Shown piece by piece: positions 41,107 to 50,926 of a DNA stretch of 64,000 bases. The notes beneath the pieces were generated by a model. The model did not search any database. It saw only the letters and a program-made list of their open reading frames with translations, and was not told where the DNA came from. A program made the translations under genes and the position numbers. Position 1 is the first letter of the stretch; every line of letters starts with the position of its first letter. Origin of the DNA: RGIG1902 sp034926865 (GTDB lineage: Bacteria > Bacillota > Clostridia > Oscillospirales > Butyricicoccaceae); NCBI GenBank assembly GCA_034926865.1, contig JAYFQP010000024.1, positions 1-64,000 of the forward strand. The letters run 5' to 3'.

Positions 41107-41967
41107 GTGAGGGTTATTTATCTTGATGTTCTGTTCCTCATAAATTTTATTATTGATTATTTGCTCCTCGGTCTTACAGGAGATCTAAGGGGCAATTATA
41201 GCTCTCCTTTTAGGTTGCTGTTTGCGGCGGCTTTTGGTGGGGCAATGAGTGTGATTCTGTTTTTTGCTCCCGAAATTAATCTGCTCATGCTTGCGGCCAA
41301 ACCAATTTGCTGTGCCTTAATGGTTTTTGCAGCGTATGGTTTTGAGGGGAGAAGGAGATTTTTGGGGGATTGTGCGATGCTATGTGCACTGTCATTTGCT
41401 TTTTCAGGCGGAATATTCGCCCTATCGGAGCTGTTTCCGGGAGGCGGAGGAATGGTTAATAATACTGCTGTTTATTTTAATATTTCTATTAGGTTATTGG
41501 TGGCTGGAGTGGCCGCAGCATATTTTGTTATGAGTATTTTCAACCGCCCAGGGAGTTATCGCCACGAAAAAAAGACAAGGTCTGTAAAGTGTGGCATAAG
41601 AGGGGCCGATGCCCATTTCAATGCCTTTGAGGATACCGGCAATATGATGTGTGACCCTGTAAGCCGCAAAAAGGTGATAATGGTTTCGCCTTCAATAATA
41701 AGAACTTCACTTGACGGCGCGGAACAGCAGTTGATATCCGGGCTAAGCAGGGAGAATATAGCTCAAACCTTTGAAAAGCTTGCGGCCCAATACCCATCGG
41801 TTTATGGAATAGCACCATTTACCTCTGTGGGGGGAAATGGGTTAATGATAACAATAAAACCGGAAAAGCTTGAAATCGATGGCATGGATACTGACGAGTA
41901 TATTTTGGGGTTAAGTATGGATGAGATTGAAACCGTCTGCGGATGTAGAGCACTTATAGGATGTTGA
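41107..41967 (+). CDS. spoIIGA: Sporulation sigma-E factor-processing peptidase SpoIIGA
   Basis: GTG at 41107 is 7 bases after GGGAGG, giving 286 residues. Five hydrophobic segments fill the first 145 residues. The soluble protease domain has the aspartate in FEDTGNMMCDPVS (Asp176, like the family's DTGN/DSGN). It cleaves pro-sigma-E in the mother cell after signalling by SpoIIR. It overlaps nothing and is followed by sigE 11 bases later. Confidence 0.93.
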   Translation: MRVIYLDVLFLINFIIDYLLLGLTGDLRGNYSSPFRLLFAAAFGGAMSVILFFAPEINLLMLAAKPICCALMVFAAYGFEGRRRFLGDCAMLCALSFAFSGGIFALSELFPGGGGMVNNTAVYFNISIRLLVAGVAAAYFVMSIFNRPGSYRHEKKTRSVKCGIRGADAHFNAFEDTGNMMCDPVSRKKVIMVSPSIIRTSLDGAEQQLISGLSRENIAQTFEKLAAQYPSVYGIAPFTSVGGNGLMITIKPEKLEIDGMDTDEYILGLSMDEIETVCGCRALIGC

Positions 41968-41978
41968 CAGGAGGAATT

Positions 41979-42683
41979 ATGAAGAGAATACTTGCTTTTA
42001 TTAAACTTTTGCTTTCTGTTTTTCGAAGAGAAAGGGAAGTGCGGTATATCGGAGGGTCGGAAAGTCTGCCGGCGCCGCTTACAGCAGAACAGGAAGCATA
42101 TTACATAGAACGATACACCGGCCAGGAGCAGGAAATAAAACAGGTACTTATAGAGCACAACCTGAGGCTTGTTGTTTATATTGCAAGAAAGTTTGAGAAT
42201 ACAGGCATAGGCATCGAGGATCTGATTTCTATTGGAACCATTGGCCTAATAAAATCCGTCAACACCTTTCGGTCTGACAAAAAGACAAAGCTTGCCACAT
42301 ATGCTTCAAGATGCATCGAAAATGAGATACTTATGTATCTTAGAAAAAGCAGCAATCAGCGTACAGAAGTCTCTATCGATGAACCCTTAAATACAGATTG
42401 GGATGGGAACGAACTTCTTTTATCGGACGTGCTTGGCACCGAGCCTGACCATGTTATGAAAATAGTTGAAGAGGATGTAGACAGAAAGCTATTGTTAGAG
42501 TCTGTAATGCAGTTGACACCTAGAGACCGCAAAATAATATCAATGCGCTTCGGGCTTCAGGGTGGAGATGAAATGACTCAGAAAGAGGTAGCTGATGTAT
42601 TGGGGATATCACAGTCATATATTTCACGGCTGGAAAAAAGAATAATTTCACGGCTCAAAAGAGATATGCTTAAAAGAATGTAA
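41979..42683 (+). CDS. sigE: RNA polymerase sporulation sigma factor pro-sigma-E
   Basis: ATG at 41979 follows AGGAGG by 5 bases and gives 234 residues; the upstream ATG at 41961 lacks a site. The amphipathic pro-sequence MKRILAFIKLLLSVF is followed by EVRYIGGSESLP. By homology, SpoIIGA should cut near Arg22-Tyr23, a prodomain slightly shorter than in Bacillus subtilis. Region 2 (DLISIGTIGLIKSVNTF) and region 4 (SQSYISRLEKRIISRL) are intact. Confidence 0.96.
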   Translation: MKRILAFIKLLLSVFRREREVRYIGGSESLPAPLTAEQEAYYIERYTGQEQEIKQVLIEHNLRLVVYIARKFENTGIGIEDLISIGTIGLIKSVNTFRSDKKTKLATYASRCIENEILMYLRKSSNQRTEVSIDEPLNTDWDGNELLLSDVLGTEPDHVMKIVEEDVDRKLLLESVMQLTPRDRKIISMRFGLQGGDEMTQKEVADVLGISQSYISRLEKRIISRLKRDMLKRM

Positions 42684-42745
42684 CGTTTAAAGTTGCCCCT
42701 TTCGGTCAATACTCTTATCAGTATCCGAAAGAAAGGACTGATGGG

Positions 42746-43516
42746 GTGCAGCTAAAAGTAGAGATCTGCGGGGTTAATACCTCGGAGTTGGCCGTTTTGA
42801 AAAATGAGCGAACGATGACCCTGCTCCGTCAAAGCCAGGAAGGCGATAAAAGGGCAAGAGAGGAGCTGATAGCGGGAAATCTCAGGCTTGTGTTATCTGT
42901 GGTTCAGAGATTTTCCAACAGAGGTGAGCCAATGGACGACCTCTTTCAAGTTGGGTGTATCGGCCTCATAAAGGCAATCGACCATTTTGATCTTAGTCAG
43001 GGCGTACGGTTCAGCACATACGCCGTTCCGATGATAATCGGAGAAATTCGACGGTATCTTAGAGATAACAGTACCATACGAGTCAGCAGGTCTATGAGAG
43101 ATAATGCTTATAGGGCCCTGACAGCCAAAGAAAAGCTGACGAATGAAAAACAGCGTGACCCCACTGTTGAAGAGATAGCAAAGGAACTGGGAATAAAGAA
43201 AGAAGATGTGGTTTTTGCCCTAGATGCTATTTCCGATCCTATCTCCTTATATGAACCAGTGTTTCAGGATGGGGGAGAAACAATATGCGTAATGGATCAA
43301 GTCAAGGATAACAGAAGCACAGATGACAGCTGGCTTGACCGTATACTGATGAAACAGGCCGTCACAGATTTAAGCGAGAGAGAAAAGCGTATACTTGCTC
43401 TTAGGTTCTACGAGGGAAAAACTCAGATGGACGTAGCAAAAGAGATAGGTATTTCACAGGCGCAAGTCTCAAGGCTGGAAAAGGGCGTGCTTGATAAAAT
43501 AAAAAAGAATCTTTAA
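42746..43516 (+). CDS. sigG: RNA polymerase sporulation sigma factor sigma-G
   Basis: The protein has 256 residues from a GTG 8 bases after AAAGGA. The opening KVEICGVNTSEL is distinctive of SigG. Region 2 reads DLFQVGCIGLIKAIDHFDL, and region 4 SQAQVSRLEKGVL. SigG drives late forespore genes. It lies 62 bases after sigE, the classic spoIIGA-sigE-sigG order, and ends before a terminator. Confidence 0.96.
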   Translation: MQLKVEICGVNTSELAVLKNERTMTLLRQSQEGDKRAREELIAGNLRLVLSVVQRFSNRGEPMDDLFQVGCIGLIKAIDHFDLSQGVRFSTYAVPMIIGEIRRYLRDNSTIRVSRSMRDNAYRALTAKEKLTNEKQRDPTVEEIAKELGIKKEDVVFALDAISDPISLYEPVFQDGGETICVMDQVKDNRSTDDSWLDRILMKQAVTDLSEREKRILALRFYEGKTQMDVAKEIGISQAQVSRLEKGVLDKIKKNL

Positions 43517-43532
43517 TATAACTTGCTTTCTT

Positions 43533-43561
43533 GCGTCATCAAAGGTGACGCTTTTCTTTTT
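43533..43561 (+). terminator. Terminator after sigG
   Basis: GCGTCATC pairs with GGTGACGC over 8 positions (one G-U) around an AAA loop, followed by TTTTCTTTTT. Confidence 0.85.
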
Positions 43562-43628
43562 GTGGTATTCTTTTTTTCGTTGTGCTATAATATTATTGTG
43601 TACGATAAATGTTTAGAGGAGCTTTTCT

Positions 43629-44531
43629 GTGAAAGACATATTTGAAAGAAGTGGGACGGCATATAGAGAAAATGAGCCCCTAAGCAGGCACACCTCTTTT
43701 CGTATAGGCGGAAGCGCCCGGTATTTTGCTGAGCCGGCATCGGCTTTGCAGATAGCTGCATTGCTAGAAGATATCAGAAGGCAGGGGTTGCCTTTTTTCA
43801 TTATGGGCAATGGCTCTAATCTTCTCGCGCCCGATGAGGGCTTTGACGGAGTAGTTATAGCATTGGGAGAAAAATTTTCCTCTATATCTTGCGATGGAAA
43901 TGTTATAAATGCCTGTGCAGGCGCCCTTTTATCCAGGATAGCGAATACAGCTTGCGAAAACAGCCTCACAGGGTTTGAGTTCGCCCATGGTATACCGGGG
44001 AGTTTGGGTGGCGGAGTTTATATGAATGCCGGTGCCTATGGCGGAGAGATGAGAAATGTCATAAAAGAGATAGAGTATTTAGATGATGATCTCAAAGTAC
44101 AAAAACTTTCTGTATCCTCAGCTGAGTTTGGATACCGAACAAGTATTTTTAAAAGGCAAAAAGGATGGATCATTCTTTCCGCGTCTATAAGCCTTGAGAA
44201 AGATGACGGGGAAAAGATTGCGGAAAAGATGCATGAGCTTGCCGCAAGACGAAGGGATAAGCAACCGCTTGAATATCCCAGCGCGGGAAGTACTTTCAAG
44301 CGGCCTGAGGGGCACTTTGCGGCAAAGCTGATAGAGGACTGCGGCCTTAAAGGAACTCAGGTTGGGGGCGCAATGGTTTCGCCGAAACACGCGGGGTTTA
44401 TAGTTAATGCCGGCGGTGCTACGTTCGGGGATGTACAAAAGCTTATACAAACAATAAAAGACAGGGTAATGGATATCTGCGGCGTCAAGCTCGAGTGTGA
44501 GGTTGAGGTCATGAAGCCTTTTGCAGATTAA
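43629..44531 (+). CDS. murB: UDP-N-acetylenolpyruvoylglucosamine reductase
   Basis: The 300-residue protein starts at GTG after AGAGGAGC. FAD-binding parts are TSFRIGGSARYF, FIMGNGSNLLAPDEGF and GIPGSLGGGVYMNAGAYGGE. C-terminal PSAGSTFKRPEGHFAAKLIEDCGLKG carries the catalytic Ser-type segment of type II MurB. It reduces enolpyruvyl-UDP-GlcNAc to UDP-MurNAc. It begins the murB-rapZ-yvcK-whiA run. Confidence 0.96.
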   Translation: MKDIFERSGTAYRENEPLSRHTSFRIGGSARYFAEPASALQIAALLEDIRRQGLPFFIMGNGSNLLAPDEGFDGVVIALGEKFSSISCDGNVINACAGALLSRIANTACENSLTGFEFAHGIPGSLGGGVYMNAGAYGGEMRNVIKEIEYLDDDLKVQKLSVSSAEFGYRTSIFKRQKGWIILSASISLEKDDGEKIAEKMHELAARRRDKQPLEYPSAGSTFKRPEGHFAAKLIEDCGLKGTQVGGAMVSPKHAGFIVNAGGATFGDVQKLIQTIKDRVMDICGVKLECEVEVMKPFAD

Positions 44532-44567
44532 CAGGAAGAGTATACAGAATAATTGCGGGGAATAAAG

Positions 44568-45428
44568 ATGGATTGCTTGATTATTTCGGGAATGAGCGGG
44601 GCCGGGAAGAGCCTTACAGTGGATGTGCTCGAGGATATTGGGTATTATTGTGTTGATAATATGCCCGTCACTCTTATACCGAGGTTTGCTGAGTTGTTTA
44701 TGGATAGCTCTGCCAAATATAAACGTGTCGCTTTTGTTGTTGACGTAAGAAGCGAAGGCGATTTTGAGAGGCTTTTTTCAACTATGGATGAACTTAGGCT
44801 CACGGGTGTCAAGTGTTCGATCTTGTTTCTCGACTGTAGCGATGAAAGCCTTTTGAACCGCTACAAGGAGACAAGAAGGCGCCATCCGCTTGACACTTAC
44901 GGAAAGGGTATTGTCGAGGCTTTGGCCGAAGAGCGAAGGCTTCTTGAAGAAGTAAAGGCCAGGGCAGATTATCTTATAGACACGACTGTTCTTTCCTCAG
45001 CCGGGCTTCGCAGCCACCTTATGAATATGTTCTGCGAGGACGGCGGCAAAAAAGTAATGGTCATAAGTATAAACACCTTTGGCTTTAAATATGGAATACC
45101 CCATGAATCAGATATGGTTTTTGATGTGCGTTTTCTTAAAAACCCCTATTATGTTCCTGAACTTAGGGATAAAAATGGGATGGATAAAGATGTTTATGAA
45201 TATGTTTTCAATAGCTCTTCTGCTAACATATTTGCGCAAAGGCTTTTTGAGATGCTTGATTTTCTTATCCCACTTTATATACGCGAGGGCAGGACTTCAC
45301 TTGTCGTTTCTATCGGCTGCACAGGCGGGCATCACCGTTCTGTGGCGTTAGGCGAGAAGTTATACAGCGATCTTTATGACAGAGGCCATAATGTAATAAT
45401 CAGACATAGAGATATTCAAAAGGGTTGA
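44568..45428 (+). CDS. rapZ: RapZ-family nucleotide-binding protein
   Basis: ATG at 44568 has GGGG about 8 bases upstream; the frame's earlier TTG at 44553 does not. The 286-residue protein has a P-loop GMSGAGKS (about 8-15), DIGYYCVDNMP, and C-terminal SIGCTGGHHRSVALGEKL. In Firmicutes (YvcJ) it binds GTP and affects competence or glucosamine metabolism. It lies directly before yvcK. Confidence 0.93.
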   Translation: MDCLIISGMSGAGKSLTVDVLEDIGYYCVDNMPVTLIPRFAELFMDSSAKYKRVAFVVDVRSEGDFERLFSTMDELRLTGVKCSILFLDCSDESLLNRYKETRRRHPLDTYGKGIVEALAEERRLLEEVKARADYLIDTTVLSSAGLRSHLMNMFCEDGGKKVMVISINTFGFKYGIPHESDMVFDVRFLKNPYYVPELRDKNGMDKDVYEYVFNSSSANIFAQRLFEMLDFLIPLYIREGRTSLVVSIGCTGGHHRSVALGEKLYSDLYDRGHNVIIRHRDIQKG

Positions 45429-45430
45429 TT

Positions 45431-46504
45431 ATGGATCTAATAAGGGAAACGGCTTTCCCCAAAGCGGATGTTATTAACGCTGCCCGTGCCGCCGGAAGAA
45501 AGATAGTTGCTATCGGCGGAGGGACTGGGCTTTCAACACTGCTTCTGGGCTTAAAGGAATATACTGACAACATAACCGCCGTGGTTTCAGTTACAGATGA
45601 CGGCGGGGGGTCGGGCAAGATCCGCCGGGAGTTTGGCACGCTTCCTCCCGGCGATATAAGAAACTGTCTTCTTGCCTTGGCCAATACCAGCTCTATGATG
45701 AGCGATGTTCTTAATTACAGGTTCACAGACGGAAGCCTTGCCGGACAGAGCTTCGGAAATCTTTTTCTGCTTGTCTTAAATCAAATATGTGGATCTTTTG
45801 ACAGAGCTGTGTCCAGCATGAATGAGATATTGGCTGTCACGGGGAGGGTGCTTCCGGTGACAAATACCAATATAAATCTTAGGGCATGGTTTGAAGACGG
45901 AACTGCGGTTGAGGGTGAAACGTCCATAACCTCCAAAAAAAGGGATACTCATTTCAGCATATCACAAATCGAGATAATTCCAAGCGCCGCTGTAGCACTT
46001 GACAGCGTGATTGAGGCTATCGAGGAAGCAGACTTGATACTGCTCGGCCCTGGCAGCTTATACACAAGTGTTATACCAAATCTTCTTGTTGGAAATGTGG
46101 CAAATGCCATCAATCATTCACGCGCCTTCAAAATATATGTTCAGAATATCATGACACAGGATGGAGAAACGGAGAATTTCACCGCTTCTCAGCATATAAA
46201 GGAAGTCAATAAATATGGCATGGGAAATGTCATAGACGTATGCTTATATAATACTCTGGAAATAAACAGGAATCTTGCGGCTATCTATCGTAAAGAGAAT
46301 AGCTTTCCGGTTGAGATAGATAAAGAAAAAATAGAGGCAATGGGCATAAAGCTTTTCGGGGGAGAGATGCTGGCAAGAGACAGCATGCTTGTAAGGCATG
46401 ACCCTTTGCGCCTGGCCTATAATATTATGCTTATGGCAAATATCATGGTTCACCGGCCTGGCCTTCTTGGAAAATATGACGAGATGCTGCTTGAACAGGA
46501 GTAA
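45431..46504 (+). CDS. yvcK: YvcK/GlmR-family protein
   Basis: The ATG at 45431 gives 357 residues; AGGG is 6 bases before it. It has IGGGTGLSTLLLGLKEY (UDP-sugar-binding), VSVTDDGGGSGKIRREFG, and GPGSLYTSVIPNLLV, typical of YvcK. YvcK/GlmR senses UDP-GlcNAc and directs carbon to cell wall precursors. The gene starts 2 bases after the rapZ stop. Confidence 0.93.
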   Translation: MDLIRETAFPKADVINAARAAGRKIVAIGGGTGLSTLLLGLKEYTDNITAVVSVTDDGGGSGKIRREFGTLPPGDIRNCLLALANTSSMMSDVLNYRFTDGSLAGQSFGNLFLLVLNQICGSFDRAVSSMNEILAVTGRVLPVTNTNINLRAWFEDGTAVEGETSITSKKRDTHFSISQIEIIPSAAVALDSVIEAIEEADLILLGPGSLYTSVIPNLLVGNVANAINHSRAFKIYVQNIMTQDGETENFTASQHIKEVNKYGMGNVIDVCLYNTLEINRNLAAIYRKENSFPVEIDKEKIEAMGIKLFGGEMLARDSMLVRHDPLRLAYNIMLMANIMVHRPGLLGKYDEMLLEQE

Positions 46505-46510
46505 GTAGAG

Positions 46511-47398
46511 ATGTCTTTTACCGAAGATATTAAAAACGAGCTATGCAAGATCCCTATATCGAGCAAATGCTGCGCAAGCGCCGAGGGGCTTGGGATGTTG
46601 CTCTACGGCAACAGGTTTGCTCCGGATAAAATAAGGCTTGTATCCTCTGTGTATTCGGTCAGAAAACGTGCTCAGATATTGATAAGGGCATTATTCGGAT
46701 GCGAGCTGACTGAGGACGGGCGCGACAGCGCACTGATGATAAATTCAGTTCCTGTCATTAAGGAAGTCTTTGAGTGGTACGGCTTCCAATATAAAAGCTC
46801 TGCTTTATCGCTGAACAGGGCATTTGTTGAAGAAGACTGCTGTAAGGCAGCTTTTTTGAGAGGCTGTTTTCTTATGGGAGGATATGTGACGGCAGGCAAA
46901 AAGGGATATCACCTTGAACTTGTAACGCCGCATTTCAATGTGTCAAAGCAGGTAAGCACACTGCTTTATGAGCTTCAGATGGAGCCTGGAGCTGTTACCA
47001 GAAGAAGCAATTATGTGCTTTATTATAAAAACAGCGAGCTGATAGAAACGTTTTTATCTGAAATAGGGGCAACTGGCGGAGCAATGGATATTATGCTCAA
47101 AAAGGTAGAGAAGGCCCTTGTAAATAACGTTAACCGAAAGGTCAACTGTGAAACGGCAAACCTTGATAAGGTTCTTGATGCAGCGGAAAAACAACTTGAT
47201 GCAATAAGGACTATTGAGATTGCGGGGGCTTTTGAAAGCCTTCCTTCTGGGCTTAAGGAGACACTTATGCTGAGACGAGATAATCCGATGGCCTCTATGA
47301 GTGAGCTTGCCGCGATGTTTGACCCTCCTATATCCAAAGCCGGCGTTAACAGCAGGCTGAAAAAGCTTATAAAAATTTCCGAGGAGCTTAAACAATGA
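46511..47398 (+). CDS. whiA: WhiA-family DNA-binding protein
   Basis: This 295-residue protein has the LAGLIDADG-like N-terminal half (FLRGCFLMGGYVTA) and a C-terminal helix-turn-helix (MASMSELAAMFDPPISKAGVNSRLKKL). In Bacillus WhiA affects cell division and chromosome segregation. Its stop overlaps the dnaE start by 4 bases, so whiA and dnaE are coupled here. Confidence 0.94.
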   Translation: MSFTEDIKNELCKIPISSKCCASAEGLGMLLYGNRFAPDKIRLVSSVYSVRKRAQILIRALFGCELTEDGRDSALMINSVPVIKEVFEWYGFQYKSSALSLNRAFVEEDCCKAAFLRGCFLMGGYVTAGKKGYHLELVTPHFNVSKQVSTLLYELQMEPGAVTRRSNYVLYYKNSELIETFLSEIGATGGAMDIMLKKVEKALVNNVNRKVNCETANLDKVLDAAEKQLDAIRTIEIAGAFESLPSGLKETLMLRRDNPMASMSELAAMFDPPISKAGVNSRLKKLIKISEELKQ

Positions 47399-50300
47399 CT
47401 GATTTTGTCCATTTACATGTACATACTGAATACAGTCTTCTTGACGGAGCCTGTAGGATATCCCAGCTTGTGAAGAGAGCCTCCGAGCTGGGGCAGAAGG
47501 CTGTGGCTATAACTGACCACGGCGTTATGTATGGTGTGATGGATTTCTATAAAGCGGCCAAAAAGGCCGGAGTAAAGCCTATAATCGGGTGCGAAGTATA
47601 TGTAGCGCCGAGAAGCCGGTTTGATACAGGGCCTGGTCTTGGAGGGGAAAGCTATCATCTTATTCTTTTGTGCAAGAATGAGACAGGCTATAAAAATCTT
47701 ATATATCTTGATTCCATTGCCTTTACAGAGGGTTTTTACAAGCACCCGCGTATAGACTGGGAGCTTCTAAAATGCCATAGTGAAGGCCTCATTTGCCTTT
47801 CGGCGTGCCTTGCTGGAGAGGTTCAGAGGCTCCTTCTCGATGGGAGATATCAGGAGGCTAAGCAATGTGCCCTCAAGTATTATGACCTTTTCGGCGAGGA
47901 AAACTATTATCTTGAGCTTCAGGATCACGGCCTTGAAGAGCAGAAGGAGATCAACAGGGGCCTTGTTAAGCTTTCCGCGGAAACGGGAATCCCTTTGGTG
48001 GCTACTAACGATGCGCACTATATAGATCGTAAAGATGCCGACATACATGATATCCTCCTGTGCATACAGACCGGTAAAAAGCAGGATGACGAGGATCGGA
48101 TGCGTTTTACAGGCACTGAGTTTTATGTCAAAAGCGGAGATGAGATGGCCGAGCTTTTTCCAAATGCTCCGCAGGCTATAGCAAATACCGTAAAGATAGC
48201 AGAGCAGTGCTGTCTGGAGTTTGATTTCACCCACCATTATCTGCCGAAATTTCCTTTGGAAGAAGGACAAACGGCAGAGGGCGTTTTTATGGAGAAATGC
48301 ATTGAGGGCTTCAAGCAGAGATATCCAGATTCCCCGGAGGGGTATATCGATCGCCTTGAGTTCGAGATGGATATGATAAAACGTATGGGCTTTGTCGATT
48401 ATTTCCTGATAGTAGGAGACTTCATAGGTTTTGCAAAGCGCAGCGGTATTCCGGTAGGCCCAGGCAGGGGATCGGCGGCAGGCAGTATGGTGGCCTATTG
48501 CCTTGACATAACCGATGTAGACCCAATGAAATATTCTCTTTATTTTGAACGTTTTCTTAACCCCGAAAGGGTTACAATGCCGGATATTGATATTGACTTC
48601 TGCTATATACGCAGGCAGGAGGTCATCGATTATGTCATAGATAAATACGGAAGCGACTGCGTATCGCAGATAATAACCTTTGGCACTATGGCGGCGAGAG
48701 GGTCTGTAAGGGATGTAGGCAGAGTTCTTGCCATGCCCTATGCCGAAGTCGATTTTATTGCGAAAATGATACCTCAAGAGCCTAAAATGACCCTTGAAAA
48801 AGCGCTGAATGCTTCGTCTGAGCTGAAGAGTTATTATGATGATGATCCAAGGGTAAAACGTCTTATCGATACTGCAATGCAGATTGAGGGAATGCCGCGA
48901 AATGCTTCCACTCATGCGGCCGGCGTCATAATTGCGGCATCGCCCGTATATGAGTATGTGCCGCTGGCCAAGAACGATATGGGTGTTGTAACACAGTATA
49001 CAATGACTACCCTTGAAGAACTAGGGCTATTAAAGATGGATTTTCTTGGCCTCAGAAACTTAACGATACTTGATGATGCAATAAAACTTGTTAATAAAAG
49101 CGGCGTCAGCATTGATCTGCAGAAAATAGATTATGATGATCAGCATGTATATGATATGCTATCCAAAGGAAACACCGTGGGAGTCTTTCAGCTTGAAAGC
49201 TCCGGAATGACAAATCTTGCGATAAGCATGAAACCAAGGTCAATTGAGGATATAACAGCGCTTATTGCCCTGTTCCGTCCTGGTCCGATGGCATCTATAC
49301 CAATGTATGTATTTCGACGCAGTCATCCGGATCAGGTTAGATACAGGCATCCGCTTCTGAAAAATATACTTGCCGTTACTTACGGCTGTACGGTATACCA
49401 AGAGCAGGTAATGGAGATTTTTAGGCTGCTTGCCGGGTACTCTCTGGGCAGGGCCGATGTGGTACGCCGCGCCATGGCTAAAAAGAAAATGGATGTGCTT
49501 TTAAGCGAGCGCGAGACGTTTGTTCATGGCAGCGAGGCAGAAGGAATAAAGGGATGTGTGGCAAACGGGGTGCCTGAGCAGACTGCTAACGAGATTTTCG
49601 ATGAGATGATTGATTTCGCAAACTATGCGTTTAATAAAGCTCATGCGCTTGCATATGCAGTATTGTCTTATCAGACTGCATATCTTAAATATCACTATCC
49701 AAAGGAGTATATGGCTGCGCTTTTGACCTCGGTTTTAGGCCAGGGCTCAAAAGTTTCCGAGTATATCGCTCAGTGCAAAGAGCTTGGCATATCGGTTCTT
49801 CCGCCGGATATAAACGAATCTGATTCTGACTTTACCGTAAGTGGAAAAGGTCTTCGTTTCGGCCTTGCCGGGGTGAAAAATGTTGGCCGTGGCTTTGTGG
49901 ACAAGCTGGCCTTTGAAAGAAACAAAAACGGAAGATTCAAGGGGCTTGAGGATTTCTGCCAGCGTATGTGCGGAGAGGAGCTCAATAAAAGAGCGCTTGA
50001 AAATCTTATTCGGTGCGGCGCCTTTGACAGTTTTGGATTCAAACGGTCATATCTTATGCAGAATTATTCAAGAGTGCTTGATTTCGCTGGAAATGACCGT
50101 AGGAGCAACCTTTTAGGGCAGATCAATCTTTTTGGAATAAGTGAGCATGAGCCCGACTCTTTTGATACTGATTATTCATCAAATAATTCTGTTTCCGAGT
50201 TTTCACAAAAAGAATTGTTGGCTATGGAAAAGGATACTACAGGGCTGTATCTTTCCGGCCATCCTATGGACGAACTGGAGCCATATGCAAAAAAAACCGG

Positions 50301-50922
50301 CGCTGTTCCTATTGCAAGGATATTTGCCGCTCAGGAGGAAGAAGCCGGTGAGTATCAGGATGGGGCATATGTCACGCTGTGCGGTGTTGTAAGCTCGGTA
50401 AAGATGAAACTGACAAAGAACCACACAAATATGGCTTATGTGGTTATTGAAGATATGACAGGCACTATCGAGATGCTTTTGTTTGAAAAAACGCTGACTG
50501 CTGCAGGGCAGTACCTTAGCCCAGAGGCTCCTGTCATCGTTTATGGAAGGGTGTCGGCAAGGGAGGATGAGGAGCCGAAGCTTGTGTGCGACGAGGCTTA
50601 TCCCTTGACTGAGGAGGCTGCGTTGCAGTATTCCCAGACACACAGGCCAAGGAGTGAGGAATCTTATTCTAAACGCAGGGAAAAACCCTTGAGTAAGAGC
50701 GGGGGAACGCTGTATCTTAAGCTGAGGAGCATGGCTGACTCAAGGCTTGATGAGGTAAAACAGCTTCTGAGAGAAAATCGTGGCACCTGCAGCGTTGTGC
50801 TTTATTTTGAAGAAGAAAAAAAGAAAGCAACTGCATCGGACGCCCTTCGTGTTTCGGCGAATGCAAGGCTTATAGAGCAGCTTGAGCAAATACTGGATAA
50901 AGAAAATGTAGTGATGAGGTAA
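47395..50922 (+). CDS. dnaE: DNA polymerase III subunit alpha
   Basis: The 1175-residue protein has an N-terminal PHP domain (VHLHVHTEYSLLDGA, with HxH), polymerase motifs GPGRGSAAGSMVAYCLDIT and MPDIDIDFCY (catalytic Asp pair), and GCTVYQEQVMEI. A C-terminal OB fold reads LCGVVSSVKMKLTK. This is the DnaE1 layout of Clostridia. It is translationally coupled to whiA and followed 4 bases later by pcrA. Confidence 0.96.
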   Translation: MTDFVHLHVHTEYSLLDGACRISQLVKRASELGQKAVAITDHGVMYGVMDFYKAAKKAGVKPIIGCEVYVAPRSRFDTGPGLGGESYHLILLCKNETGYKNLIYLDSIAFTEGFYKHPRIDWELLKCHSEGLICLSACLAGEVQRLLLDGRYQEAKQCALKYYDLFGEENYYLELQDHGLEEQKEINRGLVKLSAETGIPLVATNDAHYIDRKDADIHDILLCIQTGKKQDDEDRMRFTGTEFYVKSGDEMAELFPNAPQAIANTVKIAEQCCLEFDFTHHYLPKFPLEEGQTAEGVFMEKCIEGFKQRYPDSPEGYIDRLEFEMDMIKRMGFVDYFLIVGDFIGFAKRSGIPVGPGRGSAAGSMVAYCLDITDVDPMKYSLYFERFLNPERVTMPDIDIDFCYIRRQEVIDYVIDKYGSDCVSQIITFGTMAARGSVRDVGRVLAMPYAEVDFIAKMIPQEPKMTLEKALNASSELKSYYDDDPRVKRLIDTAMQIEGMPRNASTHAAGVIIAASPVYEYVPLAKNDMGVVTQYTMTTLEELGLLKMDFLGLRNLTILDDAIKLVNKSGVSIDLQKIDYDDQHVYDMLSKGNTVGVFQLESSGMTNLAISMKPRSIEDITALIALFRPGPMASIPMYVFRRSHPDQVRYRHPLLKNILAVTYGCTVYQEQVMEIFRLLAGYSLGRADVVRRAMAKKKMDVLLSERETFVHGSEAEGIKGCVANGVPEQTANEIFDEMIDFANYAFNKAHALAYAVLSYQTAYLKYHYPKEYMAALLTSVLGQGSKVSEYIAQCKELGISVLPPDINESDSDFTVSGKGLRFGLAGVKNVGRGFVDKLAFERNKNGRFKGLEDFCQRMCGEELNKRALENLIRCGAFDSFGFKRSYLMQNYSRVLDFAGNDRRSNLLGQINLFGISEHEPDSFDTDYSSNNSVSEFSQKELLAMEKDTTGLYLSGHPMDELEPYAKKTGAVPIARIFAAQEEEAGEYQDGAYVTLCGVVSSVKMKLTKNHTNMAYVVIEDMTGTIEMLLFEKTLTAAGQYLSPEAPVIVYGRVSAREDEEPKLVCDEAYPLTEEAALQYSQTHRPRSEESYSKRREKPLSKSGGTLYLKLRSMADSRLDEVKQLLRENRGTCSVVLYFEEEKKKATASDALRVSANARLIEQLEQILDKENVVMR

Positions 50923-50926
50923 GGAT

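Noticed and set aside
47767..48915. A 382-codon open frame antisense to dnaE
   Set aside because: It lies wholly inside dnaE, has a Cys/His/Ile-rich composition of no known family, and has no ribosome site.
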